DNA of 64,000 nucleotides from Dechloromonas sp. Dech2017 (GTDB lineage Bacteria > Pseudomonadota > Gammaproteobacteria > Burkholderiales > Rhodocyclaceae), in assembly GCA_009469585.1 (NCBI GenBank), contig SSXW01000002.1, positions 245,326-309,325 on the forward strand, given 5' to 3'. The position numbers were made by a program, and so were the translations under genes. Within the stretch, counting starts at the first letter, position 1. The number at the start of each line of letters is the position of its first letter. The notes beneath the pieces were generated by a model that saw only the letters and a list, made by a program, of their open reading frames with translations, made no database searches and had not been told where the DNA came from. Of this stretch, positions 37,245 to 45,707 are shown piece by piece.

Positions 37245-40139
37245 ATGACACCCGAAGCCTTCATCGCCCGCTGGAAAGACAACAAGCTCACCGAACGGGC
37301 CGGCGCCCAGGCCCACTTCGATGACCTGTGCGACCTGCTTGGCGTCGACAAACCGCGCGACCCGGACAACTACTGCTTCGAACGCGGCGCCAGGAAGGCC
37401 AGCTCGGGCAACGGCTGGGCCGACGTCTGGAAACGCGGCCACTTCGGCTGGGAAAACAAGAAGCCCGGCCGCGACCTCAACGCCGCCCTCAAGCAGCTCA
37501 CCGACTACGCCCTGCAACTCGACAACCCGCCGCTGCTCGTCGTCTGCGACCGCGAACGCATCGTCATCCACACCGCCTTCACCGGCTACCCGGACGAACC
37601 GCGCGAAATCCGCATCGAACAACTAGTCGAGCCGGAAGCCCGGCAAACGCTGAAATGGGTCTTCACCGACCCCGAAAAACTCCGCCCCGAGAAGTCGACC
37701 GCCGCCATCACCGCCGTCGCCGCCGGCCAGTTCGCCCAGCTCGCCGCCGCCCTGCGCGGGCGCGGCGAAAGCGGTGACAAGGTCGCCCACTTCCTCGTCC
37801 AGTGCCTGTTCTGCATGTTCGCCGAAGACGAGCAACTCCTGCCCGCCGGCATCTTCACCGACCTGCTCAGGAACGCCGGCAACGACGCCGACAAAGCCGC
37901 CCGCCGCATCGAAAAACTGTTCGCCGCCATGCAGGACAAGGGCGGCGACTACGGCGACCACGACATCGCCTGGTTCAACGGCGGCCTGTTCCGGCAGATC
38001 GACATCCCGCCGCTCACCGCCGCCGACCTGCACCAACTGCACCGCGCCGCCAGCGACATGGACTGGCGGGCCATCGACCCGACCATCTTCGGCACCCTCT
38101 TCGAACGCGGCCTCGACCCCGCCGCCCGCGCCCCGCTCGGCGCCCACTACACCGACACCGGCACCATCCACAAGCTGATCGACCCCTTAGTCCGCGAACC
38201 GCTGGCCGCCGAATGGGCCGCCCTGCAGCCGACGCTCGCCGCCGGCCACGGCCAGGGCCCGAAAAGCAAGGAAGGCAAGGCCGCCCGCGCCGCCTACCAG
38301 GGCTTCCTGCTGCGCCTCAACCACTTCCGCGTGCTCGACCCGGCCTGCGGCAGCGGCAACTTTTTGTACCTCGCGCTCAAGGCCCTGCGCGACATCGAAA
38401 AGCAGGCCCACGTCGCCGCCCTCGAATACGGTCTCGATGTGCCGCTCAACATGGAAACCGGCCCGCACAACATCCTCGGCCTCGAAATCAACGAATTCGC
38501 CGCCGAACTCGCCCGCGTCACCGTGTGGATCGGCGACATCCAGTGGTGCCGCCGCAACGGCTACCCGCACGCCATCAACCCCATCCTCAAGCCGCTCGAC
38601 GGCATCGCCCACCGCGACGCGCTGCTCAACGCCGACGGCAGCGAAGCCGAGTGGCCGACGGCGGATGTCATCGTCGGCAACCCGCCTTTCCTCGGCGACA
38701 AGGTCATGCGCAGCGAACTCGGCGCGGCATACGTCGAGACGCTACGCCAGACCTACGACGGCCGCGTCCCCGGCGGCGCCGACCTCGTCACCTACTGGTT
38801 CGAAAAATCCCGCGCCCAGATTGAAGCCGGAAAACTGCAAGCCGCCGGCCTCGTTGCGACACAGTCCATTCGGGCCGGCGCCAACCGCAAGGTGCTCGAA
38901 CGCATCGTCGACACCACGCGTATCTTCGAAGCGTGGAGCGACGAGGCATGGATCAACGAAGGCGCTGCCGTGCGCGTTTCGCTTTTGGGATTTGGGGCGA
39001 TTTCTTCGGTTGACCGCAGCGATCGGCTAGATGGGGCTGAAGTGGCGACGATTCATGCAGATTTAACCGCCGTCGAAGGGTTAAACCTGACTACAGCACT
39101 CCCGCTATCGGAAAATGTCGGTGTCGCGTTTCAAGGGCCCGTCAAAGTAGGTTCGTTTGACATTCCCGGCTCCGAAGCACGCCGATGGCTATTACTTCCC
39201 AACCCTAATGGTCGCTCCAATTCTGAAGTCTTACGGCCATGGGCAAACGGTCAAGATTTAGCCAAAAGACCGTCAGATACTTGGATCATCGATTTCGGCG
39301 CCACCATGGCAGAAACCGACGCCGTCCTATTTGAAATGCCAGTTGCTCACGTTATCGAGCACGTCAAGCCAATGCGTGAAGCCGGCAACCGCGAGAGCCG
39401 AAAACGTTACTGGTGGCGTCACGGAGAAACTGTGCCGGCCTACCGCAAAGCGACCGAGAAACTCTCACGCTATATTTCAACACCTCGTGTTGCAAAGCAC
39501 CGCTATTTCGTTTGGCTACCCACCTCCGTCCTACCCGATTCGCGCCTCTACGCCATTTGCCGTGATGACGACGCAACTTTCGGCATCCTTTCCAGTCGGC
39601 AGCACGAAGTCTGGTCGCTCGCCAACGCCTCAATGCACGGCGATGGCGACGAAGGTGGCCGTCCTACCTACAACGCAAAATCCTGTTTCGAAACCTTCCC
39701 CTTCCCCCCCGGCCTGACGCCGCGCGATACCGCGCCCATTAACACCCAGGCCGGCCAGGCTTCGCCGCCCTGCTTGGCCGGGCAGATCGGCGCCGAGAAC
39801 ATCGCCGCCGCCGCCCGCCGCCTGAACGAGTTGCGCGAGGCCTGGCTCAACCCGGCGGAATGGGTCGACTGGGTGATCACCCCCGAGGAAGAAAAAGCCG
39901 GCTTCCCCAAGCGCCCGGTCGCCAGGCCCGGCCACGAGGCCGACCTGAAAAAGCGCACCCTGACCAACCTCTACAACGCCCGCCCGGCCTGGCTGGACAT
40001 GGCCCATAAGGCCCTAGACACCGCCGTCGCCACCGCCTACGGCTGGGCCGACTATTCAGCCGACATGCCCGACGAAGAAATCCTCCGCCGCCTGCTGGCG
40101 CTGAACCTGGAACGCAGCCGAACCCCCACGGCCGAATAG
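37245..40139 (+). CDS. MmeI-type (Type IIL/IIG) restriction-modification enzyme
   Basis: A 964-residue single-chain enzyme. An N-terminal nuclease motif D60-x9-E70-x-K72 (ADVWKRGHFGWENK) matches the MmeI-family arrangement. A helical spacer (residues 150-340) follows, then an amino-methyltransferase domain with motif I DPACGSGNFL (about 365) and motif IV GNPPF (about 477). The target-recognition domain spans about 585-830. Both activities look intact, so the protein should methylate one strand and cut unmodified DNA. Bases 39030-39690, the recognition domain, have visibly lower GC and different codon use than the flanks. A motif copy (peptide AISSVDRSDR) sits at that junction. Confidence 0.9.
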   Translation: MTPEAFIARWKDNKLTERAGAQAHFDDLCDLLGVDKPRDPDNYCFERGARKASSGNGWADVWKRGHFGWENKKPGRDLNAALKQLTDYALQLDNPPLLVVCDRERIVIHTAFTGYPDEPREIRIEQLVEPEARQTLKWVFTDPEKLRPEKSTAAITAVAAGQFAQLAAALRGRGESGDKVAHFLVQCLFCMFAEDEQLLPAGIFTDLLRNAGNDADKAARRIEKLFAAMQDKGGDYGDHDIAWFNGGLFRQIDIPPLTAADLHQLHRAASDMDWRAIDPTIFGTLFERGLDPAARAPLGAHYTDTGTIHKLIDPLVREPLAAEWAALQPTLAAGHGQGPKSKEGKAARAAYQGFLLRLNHFRVLDPACGSGNFLYLALKALRDIEKQAHVAALEYGLDVPLNMETGPHNILGLEINEFAAELARVTVWIGDIQWCRRNGYPHAINPILKPLDGIAHRDALLNADGSEAEWPTADVIVGNPPFLGDKVMRSELGAAYVETLRQTYDGRVPGGADLVTYWFEKSRAQIEAGKLQAAGLVATQSIRAGANRKVLERIVDTTRIFEAWSDEAWINEGAAVRVSLLGFGAISSVDRSDRLDGAEVATIHADLTAVEGLNLTTALPLSENVGVAFQGPVKVGSFDIPGSEARRWLLLPNPNGRSNSEVLRPWANGQDLAKRPSDTWIIDFGATMAETDAVLFEMPVAHVIEHVKPMREAGNRESRKRYWWRHGETVPAYRKATEKLSRYISTPRVAKHRYFVWLPTSVLPDSRLYAICRDDDATFGILSSRQHEVWSLANASMHGDGDEGGRPTYNAKSCFETFPFPPGLTPRDTAPINTQAGQASPPCLAGQIGAENIAAAARRLNELREAWLNPAEWVDWVITPEEEKAGFPKRPVARPGHEADLKKRTLTNLYNARPAWLDMAHKALDTAVATAYGWADYSADMPDEEILRRLLALNLERSRTPTAE
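38986..39028 (+). repeat. Dispersed motif copy 10 (GTTGAC variant)
   Basis: TTGGGATTTGGGGCGATTTC then TTCGGTTGACCGCAGC and GATCG. It lies inside the restriction-modification gene, sense, at the start of the target-recognition domain. Confidence 0.85.
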
Positions 40140-40152
40140 ATTTAACTTTTTA

Positions 40153-40167
40153 TTAGCAATACGCTAA
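40153..40167. promoter_or_regulatory. Candidate toxin-antitoxin operator
   Basis: A perfect inverted repeat TTAGC-AATAC-GCTAA lies 3 bases before the toxin TTG start, in a local A/T-rich spot. Autoregulatory antitoxins usually bind such a palindrome over the promoter. Confidence 0.55.
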
Positions 40168-40170
40168 CAT

Positions 40171-40434
40171 TTGGCCACGTACCAGATCGAATACACCCGC
40201 GATGCGGTCAAAGCCTTGAAGGCGATGCCGCGCAACGTGTCGTTGCAGATTCGCGGCAAGATCGAACTTCTGGCGGCAGACCCTTTCGCGGCGAACAACA
40301 ACGTCAGGAAGCTGGTCGGCCGCGAGGCGTATCGGTTGCGGGTGGGTGACTGGCGGGTGATTTATGAAATTGAAGGCGGACGGCTGGTCATTCATGTGCT
40401 GGCCGTGGCGCCGCGAGGAGGTGCGTATCAATGA
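40171..40434 (+). CDS. RelE/HigB-family toxin
   Basis: An 87-residue RelE/ParE-fold mRNA interferase-like protein with a TTG start. Typical segments: YQIEYTRDAVKALKAMPRNV, IRGKIELLAADPFAANNNVRKL, YRLRVGDWRVIYEIEGGRLVIHVLAVAPRG. Basic Arg residues expected for catalysis are conserved in LRVGDWRVIY. The toxin gene comes first and overlaps the antitoxin by an ATGA, as in higBA. It should cleave translated mRNA when free. Confidence 0.9.
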   Translation: MATYQIEYTRDAVKALKAMPRNVSLQIRGKIELLAADPFAANNNVRKLVGREAYRLRVGDWRVIYEIEGGRLVIHVLAVAPRGGAYQ

Positions 40435-40802
40435 CTGGTATTCAATTTATCGAACGGGATGGCAAGCGCGAATTCGCGGTGATTCCCATCGAGTTGTACG
40501 AACGCCTGTCGGCCGCCCTGGAGGATGCGGACGATACGGTGTTGTTCGACGCTGCCCGGGCGAACGATGATGGTTTCCGTATTCCCGCCGCTGTGGCGAA
40601 TGCCTTGCTGGATGGCGAGCAGCCGATCAAGGTCTGGCGCGAGCATCGCAAGCTGACGCAGGAAGCGTTGGCCGAGAAAGCCGGGATCAGCAAGGCTTAT
40701 CTGTGCCAGATAGAAACGCGAAAACGGGTGGGGGCATTGAAGACGTTGAAGGCCATCGCCAAGGCGCTGGCTGTCGGCGTAGACGATTTGCACGAGGGCT
40801 GA
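40431..40802 (+). CDS. HTH antitoxin with Phd-like N-terminus
   Basis: A 123-residue protein. Residues 1-45 (QFIERDGKREFAVIPIELYERLSAALEDADD) resemble the Phd/YefM strand-helix segment. Residues 66-120 form a Cro/C1-type helix-turn-helix (HRKLTQEALAEKAGISKAYLCQIETRKRVGALKTLKAIAKAL). This combination should both neutralise the preceding toxin and repress the operon through the TTAGC palindrome upstream. Confidence 0.88.
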   Translation: MTGIQFIERDGKREFAVIPIELYERLSAALEDADDTVLFDAARANDDGFRIPAAVANALLDGEQPIKVWREHRKLTQEALAEKAGISKAYLCQIETRKRVGALKTLKAIAKALAVGVDDLHEG

Positions 40803-40825
40803 GCGCACCGACCTGGCCGAGCCGC

Positions 40826-40868
40826 CGAATATTTGAAATTTGGCCATTTTTTCCGGTTGACCGCAGCC
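40826..40868 (+). repeat. Dispersed motif copy 11 (GTTGAC variant)
   Basis: ATTTGAAATTTGGCCATTTT then TTCCGGTTGACCGCAGC. It is intergenic, 24 bases after the antitoxin stop. Confidence 0.85.
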
Positions 40869-40901
40869 CTGCCGAAAGACCTGCTCTCGTGACCCGCCCG
40901 C

Positions 40902-41480
40902 TCAGCGCCCCGACCGCTGTTTCTGGCGTTTTTCCATTTCGCGGACCAGGGCGTTGAATTGCTCGGCCAGTTCGTGGCGCATGAAGTTGACGCCGATGCT
41001 CGACGGCAGCCAGCGGTCGGGGGCCAGTTCGATGCGGTAGTCGAGGCGGCTGGCTTCGCCCTGGCCGAGGGGCTGGACGCGCAGTTCGCTGCGCATGTAC
41101 TTGCTCGACCCGGAAAGGCCCTTGGCCAGCAGGCGGCCTTCGGGCAGCAATTCGACCTGCCTTTCCGACTCGAAGGCGAAGGTGAAGGGGCCGAAGCGGG
41201 CGACGCCCTGCTGGGCGATCCGGTAAACATTGCCGTGGCGGGCGACGATACGGCTGCTGTTGAGGTTGGGGACGAAGCGGGCCATCTGCTCGAAATCGGT
41301 CAGCACCTCGATGGCCAGCGCCGGCGGCACCGCGGCGCGCAGGCTGAGCTGCGCCCAGTAGGTACCTTCACGATAGTCGACGGCGACATCGTCGTCGTCG
41401 AGCGCTGCCGGCGGAGGCTCGGTGGCGCCGGCCGCGGTGATGGCGAGGAGCAGTGCGAGGAGGGCCAGCCGGCGGCGCAT
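40902..41480 (-). CDS. Exported SRPBCC/START-like protein
   Basis: A 192-residue protein with signal peptide (LALLALLLAITAAGA). The mature part is a helix-grip SRPBCC domain (YWAQLSLRAAVPPALAIEVLTDFEQMARFVPNLNSSRIV ... QQGVARFGPFTFAFESER). The fold binds hydrophobic ligands. It is placed downstream of the czcCBA genes on the same strand, 16 bases after czcA, so it may be co-expressed with the efflux system; a functional link is not established. Confidence 0.82.
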   Translation of the reverse strand: MRRRLALLALLLAITAAGATEPPPAALDDDDVAVDYREGTYWAQLSLRAAVPPALAIEVLTDFEQMARFVPNLNSSRIVARHGNVYRIAQQGVARFGPFTFAFESERQVELLPEGRLLAKGLSGSSKYMRSELRVQPLGQGEASRLDYRIELAPDRWLPSSIGVNFMRHELAEQFNALVREMEKRQKQRSGR

Positions 41481-41496
41481 GTTCTGGCGGCCGGGC

Positions 41497-44400
41497 CTAA
41501 TGCAGCGCCCTGGCCAGGCGCGGATGGGTGGCGACGAAGTAGTAGAGCGTCGGCAGCACGAACAGGGTGAGCAACGTCGCGGTGATCAGGCCGCCGATGA
41601 CGACCATGGCCAGCGGCCGCTGGGTTTCCGAGCCAATGCCGTGCGACAGCGCCATCGGCACCAGGCCGAGCATGGCGAGCAATGCCGTCATCAGCACCGT
41701 GCGCAGGCGCGACAGGGCGCCGCGGAAGACCGACTGGTAGACATCCAGCCCCTCCTGCCTAAGCTGCTTGATGTAGCTGACCATGACCACGCCATTGAGC
41801 ACGGCCTGGCCGAACAGGGCGATGAAGCCGATGGCCGCCGACACCGAGAGCGGGATACCGGTGAGCAGCAAGGCGAAGATGCCACCGATCAGCGCGAAGG
41901 GGATGTTGCAGATGATGACCAGCGCATCCTTGAAGGACTTGAAGGCGTCGAAGAGGAGCACGAAGATCATCAGGATGGAGAGCGGCACGACCAGCATCAG
42001 GCGCTTCATCGCCCGCTCCTGGTTCTCGAACTCGCCCGACCAGACGATAGAATAGCCCGTTGGCAACGTCAGGTCGGCGGCCTGCACCTGCATGTCGGCG
42101 ACGACGCTGCCCATGTCGCGGTCGCGGATGAAGACGCCGATGGCGACGACGCGCTGGCCGGCTTCGCGAGCGATGTTCATGGCGCCGCTGCCGAGCTTGA
42201 AGTCGACCAGGTTGGCGAGCGGCACCTGCGCCCCGGACGGCGTCGGGACCAGGATGTCCTTGAGCTTGTCGAGCTGGCGGTCGCCATCGGCCAGGCGGAC
42301 GACGACGCTGAAATGGCGGTCGCCCTCCCACAGTTCGGTGGCCGCCTTGCCGGCCAGCGCCGTTTCGACGACATCCTGCACGTCCATGACGTTGAGGCCG
42401 TAGCGGGCGGCGGCGGCGCGGTCGATGTCCAGGCGGTATTGCGGCAGGTCGCCGTCGCGGTCGATGAAGGCGCGGGCCACCCCGGGCACCTGGCCGATGC
42501 GGGCCAGCAGTTGGTTGGCGTTGGCCTTGAGGGTGGGCAGGTCGTCGCCGAACAGCTTGATGACGATCTGGCCGTCGATCTGCGAAATCGATTCGAGGAT
42601 CTGGTCGCGCACCGGCTGGCTGAAGGTGGGCTCGATGCCCGGCATGTCGTTCAGCTTGTCCTCCATCTCGCGCACCAGCTTTTCCTTGGTCATCCCCGGC
42701 CGCCAGGCGCTGTCCGGCTTGAGGTCGACCAGCATCTCGGTCATGTTGATGTTTTTCGGGTCGGTGCCATCCTCCGGCCGGCCGCCCTTGGAAACCACCG
42801 CGTTGACTTCGGGGAAGTCGGCAATGGTCCGCCGCAGCTTGCGCAATTCGCCCTTGGCCTCGGCCACCGAGACCGAGGTGGGCAGCGTGATGTTGATCCA
42901 GATCGAGCCTTCGTTGAGCTCGGGCAGGAACTCGGTGCCCAGTTGCGGCACCAGCGCCGCCGTGATGCCGAGCGCCGCCAGCGCCATGACCAGCACCCGC
43001 CGGGTATGGGCGAGCACCCACTTCAGCGCCGGCTCGTACTGGTCCATGAACCAGTGCATGAGCCGGGTTTCCTCGTGCGGCACGTGCTTCTTGAAAGCGA
43101 TCTTGGACAGGAAGGGAACCAGGGTCAGCGACAGGATCAGCGAGGTGATCAGCGCCGCCACCACGGAATAGGCCATGGGCGCGAAAATCTTGCCCTCGTG
43201 GCGCTGCATGGTGAAGATCGGCAGGTGGGCGACGATGATGATGATCATCGAGAACACCGTTGGCCGGGCGATCTCGATGACCGCCTCCTTGATGGTGCGG
43301 GCCGGGGCCGGCCGGTCGCCGCGATGCTGCGCCTCGCCCAGGCGCCGGAAAATGTTCTCGATGACGATGACCGCCCCGTCCACGATGATGCCGAAGTCCA
43401 TCGCCCCCAGCGACAGCAGGTTGGCCGGAATATTGACCAGCGACAGGCCGATGAAGGTACCGAGCAGGGCGAGCGGGATGATGGCGGCGACGATGGCCGC
43501 CGCCCGCAGGTCGGCGAGGAAAAGATAAAGGACCAGGGTGACCAGCAGGGCGCCTTCGAGCAGGTTGGTGAACACCGTCTTCAGCGTCTTGCTGATCAGC
43601 CAGGAGCGGTCGTAGTAGGGAACGATCTGCACGCCGGCCGGCAGGCCGCTGCGGTTCAGGCTATCCACCCGCGCCTTGAGGGCGTCGAGGACCATCGACG
43701 GGTTTTCGTCCTTGCGCAGCAGCACGATGCCCGACACCACGTCGTCGACATCGCCGTCGGCGTTGCTGATGCCGACGATGCCCTGCTCGGGGACCCGCGA
43801 CTCGACCACCTCGGCGACGTCGCGCACCAGCACCGGCGTGCCCTTGTGTTCGGCGATCACCACCTGGCCGATGTCGGCCGACGAGCGCAACAGGCCGAGC
43901 GAGCGGATCAGGAACTGCTGCCGGCCATGCGCCACCGAGCCGCCGCCGGCATTGGCGTTGGCCCGCTGCAGGGCGCCGAACAACTGGCCGAGGGTCAGCT
44001 GGTAGTCGCGCAGGCGGGCCAGGTTGGGGCGCACCTCGTACTGGCGGATCGGCCCGCCCAGCGAAACGACGTCGGCGATGCCCGGCACCTGCTTGATCTG
44101 GCGGGCCACCGTCCAGTCCTGGATGGCGCGCAGCTCGCTGGGTTTGAGACCGGCGCCTTCCAGGCGATAGCGGAAAATCTCGCCGGTGGCGGTGGCCGGC
44201 GGGGCCAGCTCGGGCTCGACGCCGGGCGGCAGGTCGAGGCCACGCAGGCGTTCCTCGACCAGTTGCCGGGCCATGAACAGGCTGGGCTTCTCGTCGAAGG
44301 TGACGACGATGAAAGACAGCCCGAACTGGGTGTGCGAGAAGGTGCGGATCGAATTGGGCACGCCGGACAGGGCGATCTCGAGCGGGATGGTGACCTGCTT

Positions 44401-44586
44401 CTCGACCTCTTCCGGCGCCCGCCCGGGATAGAGCGAAATGACCGTGACCTGGGTGTCGGTGACATCCGGGAAAGCCTCGATCGGCAGCGAGCGGAAGGCG
44501 GCGATGCCGATGCCGATGAACAGCACCAGGCCGAGGATGATGAAGAGCGGCTGGTTGAGCGCGAAATTAACGATGCGCTTGATCAT
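41497..44586 (-). CDS. czcA: Heavy-metal RND efflux pump, CzcA-like inner-membrane subunit
   Basis: A 1029-residue HME-RND proton antiporter that exports divalent metal from the periplasm. Two sets of membrane helices flank large periplasmic loops. The helix-IV signature DFGIIVDGAVIVIEN is the D-F-G-x3-D-G form associated with Zn/Co/Ni/Cd transport rather than the Cu/Ag form. Start ATG overlaps the czcB stop. Metal specificity is inferred from the motif only. Confidence 0.92.
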   Translation of the reverse strand: MIKRIVNFALNQPLFIILGLVLFIGIGIAAFRSLPIEAFPDVTDTQVTVISLYPGRAPEEVEKQVTIPLEIALSGVPNSIRTFSHTQFGLSFIVVTFDEKPSLFMARQLVEERLRGLDLPPGVEPELAPPATATGEIFRYRLEGAGLKPSELRAIQDWTVARQIKQVPGIADVVSLGGPIRQYEVRPNLARLRDYQLTLGQLFGALQRANANAGGGSVAHGRQQFLIRSLGLLRSSADIGQVVIAEHKGTPVLVRDVAEVVESRVPEQGIVGISNADGDVDDVVSGIVLLRKDENPSMVLDALKARVDSLNRSGLPAGVQIVPYYDRSWLISKTLKTVFTNLLEGALLVTLVLYLFLADLRAAAIVAAIIPLALLGTFIGLSLVNIPANLLSLGAMDFGIIVDGAVIVIENIFRRLGEAQHRGDRPAPARTIKEAVIEIARPTVFSMIIIIVAHLPIFTMQRHEGKIFAPMAYSVVAALITSLILSLTLVPFLSKIAFKKHVPHEETRLMHWFMDQYEPALKWVLAHTRRVLVMALAALGITAALVPQLGTEFLPELNEGSIWINITLPTSVSVAEAKGELRKLRRTIADFPEVNAVVSKGGRPEDGTDPKNINMTEMLVDLKPDSAWRPGMTKEKLVREMEDKLNDMPGIEPTFSQPVRDQILESISQIDGQIVIKLFGDDLPTLKANANQLLARIGQVPGVARAFIDRDGDLPQYRLDIDRAAAARYGLNVMDVQDVVETALAGKAATELWEGDRHFSVVVRLADGDRQLDKLKDILVPTPSGAQVPLANLVDFKLGSGAMNIAREAGQRVVAIGVFIRDRDMGSVVADMQVQAADLTLPTGYSIVWSGEFENQERAMKRLMLVVPLSILMIFVLLFDAFKSFKDALVIICNIPFALIGGIFALLLTGIPLSVSAAIGFIALFGQAVLNGVVMVSYIKQLRQEGLDVYQSVFRGALSRLRTVLMTALLAMLGLVPMALSHGIGSETQRPLAMVVIGGLITATLLTLFVLPTLYYFVATHPRLARALH

Positions 44587-45707
44587 TTGGCGGCCTTGTC
44601 GAGGGCGGCCTGGGCCCGGAAGTACTTGAGCAGGTGCAGGTTGCCCTCGACGACGACACGCTGGCCGTCCTTGAGCCCATCGCTCACCGTCACCCAGCCG
44701 TCGCGCTCGGCGGCGACCGTGACGCGCTGGCGCAGGAAGCTGCCCTGGCCTTCGTCGATGAAGACGTAGCGCTGGTCGCCGAGCAGGAAGACCGCCGTGG
44801 CTGGCACGCGCAGCAAGGGGCTGGCCGGCACCGCGACCAGGGCGCTGGCGAACATCTCGCCTTTCAGGCGGCGCTCGGCATTGGCCACTTCGGCCCGGAC
44901 CTTGATCGAGCGGCTGGCCGGATCGACGAAATCGGCGACGTGGCGGATCACCCCGGCGAAGCGCTCGCCAGGGTACTGCTTGACTTCGACCTGCAGCGCC
45001 TGGCCGGCCTTGAGGTAGGCGATGTCGGCCTCGCCGGCATCGATCTGCAGCCACAGGCTGGCCGGATCGGTGACGACGAAGAGGGGCGCCGCCGCCTGCT
45101 CGGGGCGAAACTCCATGCCCGGGTTGAGGTTGCGCTCGACCACCACGCCGGCCAGCGGGCTGCGCAGCAGGTAGCTGCCGTCGCCCTCGCCGCCCAGCCC
45201 GGCCAGGCGCTGTGACGCCCGCGCCGCCTCGGCATGGGCCGCGACGGCCGCCGCCTCGGCCTGCTGCCAGTCCTTTTCGGCGATCACCCCGGCCTCGCGC
45301 AACTGGCGGCTGCGCTCCACGGCCTGCTTGGCCACCTGTGCCTCGGCCACCGCCTTGCGGGCATCGGCCAGGGCCTGGCCGTAGTCGGGAGAACTCAGCG
45401 TGGCCAGCGGCTGGCCCGCCTTGACCGGCGTGCCGACATCGACCGCAATCTTCTGGACGCGGCCGCCCAGCTGGGGAAAGACGCGCACCGTCTTTTCCTC
45501 GTTCCAGACCAGCCGCCCGGGCAGGCGCAGCGTGCCGCCCTGGTCGGCCTCGACCGGCGCCAGCTTGAGGAAGCTGGCCTTGTCCGGCTCGGCAAGGATG
45601 GCATGCTCGCCGTCCACGCGGACCGCCGCGGCCTTGCCGGCCTCGGGTTCGGCGCCGCAGGCGACGAGGGCGAGGAGGACAGGGAAAAGGATCAGATTAT
45701 GCTTCAT
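44583..45707 (-). CDS. czcB: RND efflux periplasmic adaptor, CzcB-like lipoprotein
   Basis: A 374-residue membrane-fusion protein. The lipobox (LLALVAC) predicts inner-membrane anchoring. Barrel-sandwich (lipoyl-like) halves are visible as FPQLGGRVQKIAVDVGTPVKAGQPL and LRSPLAGVVVERNLNPG, separated by a coiled-coil hairpin with many Ala/Gln/Glu (residues 110-165). It bridges the CzcA pump and the CzcC outer-membrane channel. ATGA overlaps at both ends show coupling. Confidence 0.92.
   Translation of the reverse strand: MKHNLILFPVLLALVACGAEPEAGKAAAVRVDGEHAILAEPDKASFLKLAPVEADQGGTLRLPGRLVWNEEKTVRVFPQLGGRVQKIAVDVGTPVKAGQPLATLSSPDYGQALADARKAVAEAQVAKQAVERSRQLREAGVIAEKDWQQAEAAAVAAHAEAARASQRLAGLGGEGDGSYLLRSPLAGVVVERNLNPGMEFRPEQAAAPLFVVTDPASLWLQIDAGEADIAYLKAGQALQVEVKQYPGERFAGVIRHVADFVDPASRSIKVRAEVANAERRLKGEMFASALVAVPASPLLRVPATAVFLLGDQRYVFIDEGQGSFLRQRVTVAAERDGWVTVSDGLKDGQRVVVEGNLHLLKYFRAQAALDKAAK

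Noticed and set aside
41371..41400. GTCGACGGCGACATCG near the SRPBCC gene start
   Set aside because: Part of an acidic Asp-run coding region with no A/T tract or CTGCGG end.
41422..44769. Very long open frame antisense to the czc genes (over 1100 codons), and similar long frames elsewhere
   Set aside because: High GC leaves antisense frames open by chance. The products are low-complexity His/Gln/Asp/Gly-rich with no domain, and the opposite strand encodes a well-conserved RND pump.
45432..45450. ATCGACCGCAATC in czcB
   Set aside because: Falls on the conserved adaptor segment IAVDVGTP and matches only 8-9 bases of the core.
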